DNA from: Neocallimastix lanati (nom. inval.)
Taxonomy: Eukaryota > Neocallimastigomycota > Neocallimastigomycetes > Neocallimastigales > Neocallimastigaceae
Length of the DNA stretch: 42,500 bases
NCBI GenBank assembly: GCA_016946835.1
Contig: JACVTC010000015.1
Coordinates: 827,501-870,000, forward strand
Direction: 5' to 3'
This document shows, in pieces, positions 34,806 through 42,500 of this stretch. The notes under the pieces are model-generated. The model saw only the letters and a program-made list of their open reading frames with translations. It ran no database searches and was not told the DNA's origin. The translations under genes and the position numbers were made by a program. The stretch's first letter is position 1. The number at the start of each line of letters is the position of its first letter.

Positions 34806-36569
34806 ATGAAGTCTGGTTATTTCATTTCAATATTAGCAGTTTTACTTTTTGCTACAGTAAAGGCAGAGACTACTCAAGATGAAAATAAATTAGTATTAAT
34901 TCCTGGTCCTGTTAAGTGTGAATACAGTGAAAATGATTTAATTGTAGATGATGATTTAGAACAAAGTACACTTATAAACTGTAATAAAACCAACTGTACT
35001 TCAGAAGATGCCAGCGTCTCTATTCTTGATAATTCGGTAACCATTACTACTAATGGTACCTATGTTATTTCTGGTTCTTTAGATGGACAACTTCGTATTG
35101 AGGCAGCTAAAAATGATTTCGTCCATCTCATATTGAAAGGAATAACTATTAAGAGTAAAAATGGTCCATCCATTAATGGTGTTTCAGCAGAAAAAGTGAC
35201 CATTACCCTTGAGGAAGATAATTTACTTGAAGATTCTGAGAATTATGCCACTGATGAAAGTGAAACGACAACCGATGCTTGTCTTTTTATTAACAGTGAT
35301 CTTACCATCAATGGTTCAGGTTCCTTAACTGTTGTTGGCAATTTTAATGACGCTATCAGATGTACAAAAGATCTTAAGCTTATCAGTGGTTCAGTAACTA
35401 TTCCTAGTGCTGTTAGAAAAGGTATTAATGCCGAAAGCTCTATTTGCTTAAAAGATGGAAACTATAACATAAATTCAATTGATTCTGCCCTATCCGTTAA
35501 CCAAGATAATGATGCTGAAAAGGGTTTCATCGTTATTGATAATGGTAAAATAATAATTAATACCAAAGATGATGCTATTCACGCTGAAACTCATCTTACC
35601 ATTAATGATGGCTATATTGATGTTCAAACAAGTAATGAAGGGCTAGAAGCTCAAATGATCGATATTCTTGGTGGAGAAATGCATATTTATGCGGATGATG
35701 ATGGTATCAATTCAACAGAAATTAAACCAATTGTCAATTCAGATAAAATCGTCACCATGGGTAGTAAATTTAATATGACTGAAGTTAGAGAAATGCTCAG
35801 CGGATTAGAAGGGATGACCACTGAATATTTAGATGAATTTATGAATTATATGCCAAACATTAAAATTAATGGCCGTTCCTCTGGAGATTCTATTTTAAGT
35901 TATATTAAAGCGTTAAATGGTACCGATATTGATGTCATCTTAAGATATGTTAAAAAGATAAGTGAACAGGATGGTGTGTCCCATGGTATTGATGATGACT
36001 CTGTCTATATTAATATTTCTGGTGGAAAAGTTTATGTGACCGTCAAAGGTGTCGATATCGATGGTATTGATTCAAATGGCTATTTAATTTTTGGTAAGGA
36101 CGCTGAGGTTTACGTCAATATTGATAATGGATTTATTTTTGACGGTATGGGAACCGTAGACACGGAAGGAAGAAAAATGATTGAGGAAGGAACCACCTTT
36201 TTTGCCACCGTCTACAGTTCATTTTTCTCTATCGATGAAAGTAAAAGTAGCAAAGCTGCGTTAGATGCTTTCATCAATATGAATAATAATGAAAGGTCAT
36301 TTAATTTCAATTATGTTTTCCAACCCAGTACTAAAAATAATATTATGCAACCAAGTCTTAAAGCTTTTATTCTTACTCAACAGGCCGGTACTGAACTTAC
36401 TGTAAAAGATAGTAACGATGAAGTTATCTTCAGTTTTACTCCAGATTGTATTTATAATGCCATCTTACTTACCTCTCCATTAATAAAAGCTGGTGATGAA
36501 TATACAATTTCTGCAGGTACTTTCGAACATAAATTTACTGCCTTTGAAAAAACAAAAGTAAAAGAATAA
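34806..36569 (+). CDS. Secreted carbohydrate-binding beta-helix protein (DUF4353, Cthe_2159-like)
   Basis: This is a 587-residue intronless protein. Residues 1-20 are a signal peptide (MKSGYFISILAVLLFATVKA, cleavage likely before ETT). Residues about 70-310 and 395-450 form the repetitive right-handed beta-helix typical of DUF4353. The marks are NDAIRC, KDDAIHAETHLTINDG, NEGLEAQMIDILGGEM and ADDDGINS at about 180-303, then SVYINISGGKVYV and GVDIDGIDSNG at about 399-425. In the family, the Asp-rich turns bind calcium and the helix binds polysaccharides such as cellulose or polygalacturonate. A predicted helical insert of about 80 residues (about 312-392) splits the last turns. Residues about 456-587 match the C-terminal beta-sandwich-like part of these proteins. 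Family members are common in gut Firmicutes, so lateral transfer is likely. It probably acts at the hyphal surface on plant cell wall. There is no dockerin, catalytic domain or membrane anchor. Its coding sequence is much less AT-rich than its surroundings. Confidence 0.92.
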   Translation: MKSGYFISILAVLLFATVKAETTQDENKLVLIPGPVKCEYSENDLIVDDDLEQSTLINCNKTNCTSEDASVSILDNSVTITTNGTYVISGSLDGQLRIEAAKNDFVHLILKGITIKSKNGPSINGVSAEKVTITLEEDNLLEDSENYATDESETTTDACLFINSDLTINGSGSLTVVGNFNDAIRCTKDLKLISGSVTIPSAVRKGINAESSICLKDGNYNINSIDSALSVNQDNDAEKGFIVIDNGKIIINTKDDAIHAETHLTINDGYIDVQTSNEGLEAQMIDILGGEMHIYADDDGINSTEIKPIVNSDKIVTMGSKFNMTEVREMLSGLEGMTTEYLDEFMNYMPNIKINGRSSGDSILSYIKALNGTDIDVILRYVKKISEQDGVSHGIDDDSVYINISGGKVYVTVKGVDIDGIDSNGYLIFGKDAEVYVNIDNGFIFDGMGTVDTEGRKMIEEGTTFFATVYSSFFSIDESKSSKAALDAFINMNNNERSFNFNYVFQPSTKNNIMQPSLKAFILTQQAGTELTVKDSNDEVIFSFTPDCIYNAILLTSPLIKAGDEYTISAGTFEHKFTAFEKTKVKE

Positions 36570-36661
36570 TTAATTCTTTGAATTTATTATTGAAACACCC
36601 GTATAATATATATTCCTTTTATTTTTTAAAAAAAAAAAAAAGAAAAGTAGTATTTTAATGG

Positions 36662-36667
36662 AATAAA
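36662..36667 (+). promoter_or_regulatory. Candidate poly(A) signal AATAAA
   Basis: The hexamer lies about 93 bp after the TAA of the carbohydrate-binding gene, on the sense strand. Chance occurrence is possible. Confidence 0.4.
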
Positions 36668-36710
36668 ATATTAATTTAATTGATATATTATTTATATTCA
36701 TCTTTTTAAT

Positions 36711-36778
36711 TTTTATTTATTTATTTATTTTTTTTAATTATTATAATAATTAAAAAAATAAATAAATAAATAAATAAA

Positions 36779-36780
<2 letters not shown>
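36711..36780. repeat. Near-perfect A/T palindrome, about 65 bp
   Basis: A perfect 16-bp core, AATTATTATAATAATT (36736-36751), is flanked by T8 and A7 and then by ATTT and AAAT repeats that pair across the centre with one bulge. It lies about 140 bp past the carbohydrate-binding gene. Confidence 0.75.
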
Positions 36781-36811
<31 letters not shown>

Positions 36812-37170
36812 TGATGAAAATTTAATCTAGGTTTCAAATATTTATTTATTGATTAATTTTTAGTTACATTACTAATAACAAATAATAACAATTTCAAAAA
36901 AAAAACAATATTTAAATAAAGAGAAATACATTTTAGATAAAAAAAAAAAAGAATTAAAATAAAATTTTATAATTTTTAAACCTTTATGTTAAATAGTTAA
37001 ATATTTATTTAATATTTATATATTTAATATTTTTTTTTTTTTTAATAAAGAAAAAAGTTTTAAAAATAAATAAATAAATAAAAAGTTAAATAATATATTC
37101 TTCTTACTTTAATTTGTAAAATAAAAATAATAAAAAAAAAAATAATAAAATAACAAAATAAAATAAAATG

Positions 37171-37201
<31 letters not shown>

Positions 37202-37949
37202 AAAAATAAAAAATTAAATAAACAAATTCAATAATGTAATAAAATGTAATAATTAAAAAAATAAAAAATTAATAAAAGAGAAAAAAAAATTTTTTTTTAG
37301 TTTTTATAAATAAATAAATAAATAATTATAAATAATTGATTATTTCATGTGTTATATCCTAAAATATATATATATATATATAGCGGGGTTTTTTTAGAAT
37401 TATTTTCAAATTTATTTGTTTTTTATGGTTATTTAAGAAGGAAAAAAAAAAAATAAAAAAAAAAAGCTTTTATAGAAATATCAATAGGTTTTTTTTTTTT
37501 TGTTGTTGTGTGGCTGTGAATAGCCCAGAGAAGTAAAACATAAGGAGATAATAAAAAAACGAAAATTTAATTCCATGTATTATTACTTTTTTAGGTGATT
37601 AATTAAGTTTATTTTTATTAATATTATTATTATTAATATATTCAGTTACCATTTATCAGATTTTAAGAGTTTTTTTTTTAAATATTTTTAAATGATTAAA
37701 ATGTTATTAATAGATTTTATGAAATTCTAATAAGTTTTTTTTTTTTTTTTTTTTATTATTAATAACATTCTCCTGTTCCTGTGTATGTTATTTTATAATT
37801 TTTAGTTTGATTTAAATAGTTTTAAAATGTTGATCATCTTAAGCAGTAAAAATTTTATCAAATGTTATAACATTATTAATGTATAGAATTTTTTAAATTC
37901 ATCAATGATCGATCGCCTCTATTTACTTATCTTTATATTTTTAATTGAT
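36781..37949. other. AT-rich intergenic DNA, no gene seen
   Basis: Homopolymers and AAAT runs fill 36781-37400. From about 37490 the sequence becomes a little more complex (for example GTGTGGCTGTGAATAGCCCAG) without an open frame or a recognisable RNA. Confidence 0.55.
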
Positions 37950-39900
<1,951 letters not shown>

Positions 39901-39960
39901 TTCATTAGGGTAGTCATCGTTTAGGCGACGATACTAGCATCAATAAATCTATAATCTACC

Positions 39961-40229
39961 TCTTTTTTTTTTTTTTTAATTTTTTTATTTTTTATTTCAT
40001 CAAGATTAATTGTATGAATTTCATTTTAAGTAGTTAATCGAGGAACTATGTTTTTAGGATTGGGAGTCTAATGACTGTTTACTTCATTTGCTGGAAAGGA
40101 TCCCAGAAAATTTTTTTTATACTTTTTTTTTTTTTTTTTTTTTTTTTATCTTTCGTCTTGAGGAATAAAACAATTTGTCGCTTTTATGAGATTCAAAGAA
40201 CTTAGGAGGGAACATAAATGATAAAAAAA
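39961..40229. other. Spacer between the two opposed retrotransposon relics
   Basis: This is less AT-rich sequence with two T runs and no open frame. Pieces such as GGATTGGGAGTC and GCTGGAAAGGATCCCAG suggest further eroded retroelement DNA, but I cannot align it to a named domain. Confidence 0.4.
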
Positions 40230-40396
40230 AAAAAAATCTACCTCCAAACATATTATTTTAATGGGGGGAGAGAAACAGATCCAATCGGTTGAAGTGCAAT
40301 AAAACAAAAAATATGTAGCTACTTCTATTATGGAAGCAGAATATGTTAAAGTACTATAAGAACAGCTGTATGCTCGAAAAAAAAAAGTTGTTATGG

Positions 40397-40442
<46 letters not shown>

Positions 40443-40714
40443 ATTTTATATGAATTTATATTCAATTATCAAGAAAAAGAAAAAAAATTAAAATTTATAC
40501 CGATAATCGAGCTAGTAAAACAAGTATTGAAAATGGACAATTAAATTCAAAGTTAAAAGCATAAGTATAAAAACTTGAAAATTTTATTTCAACAAAAAAT
40601 TTAATTAAAAAGAAAAAAAAAAAAAACAATTTAATCAACTTAGAATTGATTGACCCACAGAAAAATATGTTAGCTGATGTATTTAACCGAAAATATAAAA
40701 TGGACCCAAAATAA
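40230..40714 (+). mobile_element. Decayed Ty1/copia RNase H fragment (plus strand)
   Basis: VATSIMEAEYVKVL (40315-40356) is the signature S-EAEY motif of copia RNase H. After a 43-nt poly(A) interruption comes KIYTDNRASKTSIENG (about 40494-40541), matching the DN-A motif with the catalytic Asp. Then LKHK and NLELIDPQKNMLADVFNRK (about 40633-40693) match the usual C-terminal LADIFTK ending, with TAA at 40712-40714. Several stops and frameshifts make it non-functional. It lies on the opposite strand from the integrase relic just to the left, so the two pieces are not one collinear element. Confidence 0.8.
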
Positions 40715-41150
40715 CCAAATTTTTTTAAATGCTATTTTTTGAAAAATGAAAATAGAGTTTGACAGCGGAATATTAAAATATAAAATTTATTATTTCATTT
40801 GTTTTAATTATTTTTCATTATATTTCATTATGTTGATAACAAGATTTTAATGTATGAAAAATTTCGTTATATTTTAATGAGCCACATTTCGTAAAAATAC
40901 ACATGTCATTTTCTAATTTGTATATCTTTGTAATTACCAAATTTATATAAATATTTTAATAATAAATAAAGTTTATACTATATAAACAAATTTATCTACT
41001 TCATTCTATTTTTTTATTAAAAATTTAAATTATTTGATTTAAATATTTCATTATTTAATAATATTAAACTTTTATTTCAAACACAAATTAATTTTTGTGA
41101 TCAACTTTCAAGATGTTTTATATTAATTAATTTATTTTTATAGAATAAAG
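40715..41150 (+). mobile_element. Possible 3' LTR remnant of the plus-strand copia relic
   Basis: By position, the sequence directly after an RNase H stop should hold a polypurine tract and LTR. A purine-rich stretch with GAAAATAGAG lies at 40747-40756, followed by AT-rich sequence with a TATA-like ACTATATAAAC (about 40978). I find no second LTR in the window to compare it with, so its ends are not defined. Confidence 0.3.
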
Positions 41151-41170
41151 TTTTGATATGAAATAAAATA

Positions 41171-41266
41171 AAATAAAATAAAATATTGAATGTAATAATA
41201 TAAAAGTACAAGTATATAAAATAAAATAAAATATTGAATGTAATAATATAAAAGTACAAGTATATG
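41171..41266. repeat. 48-bp tandem duplication
   Basis: AAATATTGAATGTAATAATA followed by TAAAAGTACAAGTATAT occurs twice, 48 bp apart (TATTGAATG at 41184 and 41232). AAAAT runs flank both copies. Confidence 0.9.
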
Positions 41267-41289
41267 AAAAAAAATAAAATAAAATAAAG

Positions 41290-41907
41290 GAAATAAAGAA
41301 TTCAATTTTTTAAATAATTTTTTTTTTATTATATTTAATTATTATTATATTTAATTAAAGTTAACTTTATATTTTTATTTAATCATTAAATTGGTTTATT
41401 TTATATATTAACTTTAAAAAAAAAAAAATAAAAATAATCTTTCTTTTTCTTCATATTTATGATTATTTTTTTTATTATTATTAAATTACAACATTCAATG
41501 CTTTTATTTTTTTTATTTTATTATCTTTATTTTCTTTATTTTTTTTTATTTTCTTTCTTTTTTTTCTTTTTTAATTTATTTTACATATATATTTATATCT
41601 TTTTTGTCTTATTAATTAAATATTAATACTAATTATTTATATAAAAAATATAAAATTTCTAAACAGATAAAAAAAAAAAAAAAAAGCATAAAAACTAAAT
41701 AGTAACAAACTCTTACAATATTATTACTATTATCAATATATATACATATATATATATATATATAAATATATTAAAATATTAATATTTCTCTATTATAATT
41801 TAATTATTAAGTTGAAAAAAAAAAAAAAAAAAAAACTATTAATCCTTTATTACAATAATAAACTTTTATTTTATTTTATTTTCTATTGTCTATTTTTTTT
41901 TTTTTTT

Positions 41908-41940
<33 letters not shown>

Positions 41941-41945
41941 TTTTA
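41290..41945. other. AT-rich spacer with homopolymers, no gene seen
   Basis: A/T runs and TTTTC pyrimidine tracts (41440-41580), then an AT-rich 3' flank for the gene that ends at 41946. Confidence 0.6.
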
Positions 41946-42500
41946 TTAGAAATAAGTCCTTATTGGTATCAGTGAAGGTTGATTGGAAGAATTAGTAAGA
42001 TTAAGATTTGAAGTGGTTACGTAGATAGTTTGTGTTGGTGTGGTTGGGACGGTCATCGGATGAGCATAGGTAATATATTGAGAATAGGCTGATTCACCGC
42101 CGATGGCAACCTTATTATTATTAGGTATTGAGTTGTTAGGTATTGAGTTGTTAGGTATTGAATTATTAGGTATTGAATTATTAGGTATTGAATTATTAGG
42201 TATTGAATTATTAGGTATTGAATTATTAGGTATTGAATTATTAGGTATTGAATTATTAGGTATTGAATTATTAGGTATTGAATTATTAGGTATTGAGTTA
42301 TTAGGTATTGAATTATTAGGTATTGAATTATTAGGTATTGAGTTATTAGGTATTGAATTATTAGGTATTGAATTATTAGGTATTGAATTATTAGGTATTG
42401 AGTTATTGGGTATTGAGTTGTTTGGTATTGAATTATTACAATGGTATATTGGTGATGATAAGGTAGTAGTCGTACTAATATATTTTGTATGATCATTAGA
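41946..42500 (-). CDS. C-terminal part of a Ser/Ile/Pro/Asn repeat protein, 21 x SIPNN (5' end outside window)
   Basis: The open minus-strand frame enters at the window edge (TCT at 42500-42498) and runs 184 codons to TAA at 41948-41946. It starts SNDHTKYISTTTTLSSPIYH, continues CNN, then 21 perfect SIPNN pentapeptides, and ends in a non-repetitive, Thr/Pro/Ser/Asn-rich tail of about 55 residues (NKVAIGGESAYSQYITYAHP onward, last residues RTYF). No start codon lies inside the window. Every base variant among the repeats is silent in this frame, and both flanks read as complex sequence. The competing minus-strand QYLII frame changes Ile to Thr, and the plus-strand GIELL frame changes a Leu to Phe. 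Neither keeps sense in the flanks, so they are shadows. A flexible, possibly glycosylated linker or a low-complexity regulatory tail is plausible; no domain identifies the protein. Confidence 0.75.
   Translation of the reverse strand, partial: SNDHTKYISTTTTLSSPIYHCNNSIPNNSIPNNSIPNNSIPNNSIPNNSIPNNSIPNNSIPNNSIPNNSIPNNSIPNNSIPNNSIPNNSIPNNSIPNNSIPNNSIPNNSIPNNSIPNNSIPNNSIPNNNKVAIGGESAYSQYITYAHPMTVPTTPTQTIYVTTSNLNLTNSSNQPSLIPIRTYF
42121..42435. repeat. 15-bp coding minisatellite, 21 copies
   Basis: GGTATTGA begins a new unit at 42124 and every 15 bp through 42424. Units vary only at A/G and T/C/A sites that are third codon positions of the minus-strand SIPNN frame. Confidence 0.95.

Noticed and set aside
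42053-42496. Minus-strand QYLII frame (147 codons) and plus-strand GIELL frame (129 codons)
   Set aside because: Repeat variants change amino acids in these frames and their flanks are not protein-like. The third frame, SIPNN, explains the pattern better.

Overview
The window is from a eukaryote with an extremely AT-rich genome, most likely an anaerobic gut fungus (Neocallimastigomycota, the Piromyces/Neocallimastix/Anaeromyces group). This is an inference from four things: noncoding DNA that is almost all A/T and full of homopolymer and microsatellite tracts; short spliceosomal introns in two genes; proteins rich in Asn, Ser and ankyrin repeats; and an intronless secreted beta-helix carbohydrate-binding protein of a type otherwise typical of gut bacteria. 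Base composition was judged by eye.

Layout. 1-4925: AT-rich low-complexity DNA with a degenerate tandem duplication. 4926-7097 (-): a putative DNA-binding protein with a prokaryotic-looking helix-turn-helix and a long low-complexity tail; its HTH is spread over three exons, the middle one only 5 nt. 7621-about 21300: a gene-free array of related ~1.05-1.53 kb repeats, with an internal block found in both orientations and a large inverted repeat at the right end. 21774-22107: a 14-bp minisatellite. 22223-26309 (-): a giant ankyrin protein of about 34 repeats whose first coding exon is probably just the ATG. 27131-29167: an AAAT microsatellite, then a decaying tandem family of small secreted cysteine-rich proteins. 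29168-34805: intergenic DNA with simple repeats and one good inverted repeat. 34806-36569 (+): the secreted carbohydrate-binding protein. 37950-41150: relics of Ty1/copia retrotransposons in opposite orientations. 41946-42500 (-): the C-terminal part of a gene with 21 SIPNN pentapeptides, cut by the window edge.

The genes do not form an operon or an obvious pathway. Each protein gene stands alone between long AT-rich spacers. The most rewarding results are gene models that plain ORF calling misses: the 5-nt exon, the ATG-only exon, and the SIPNN reading frame. The other notable structure is the two-orientation repeat array.
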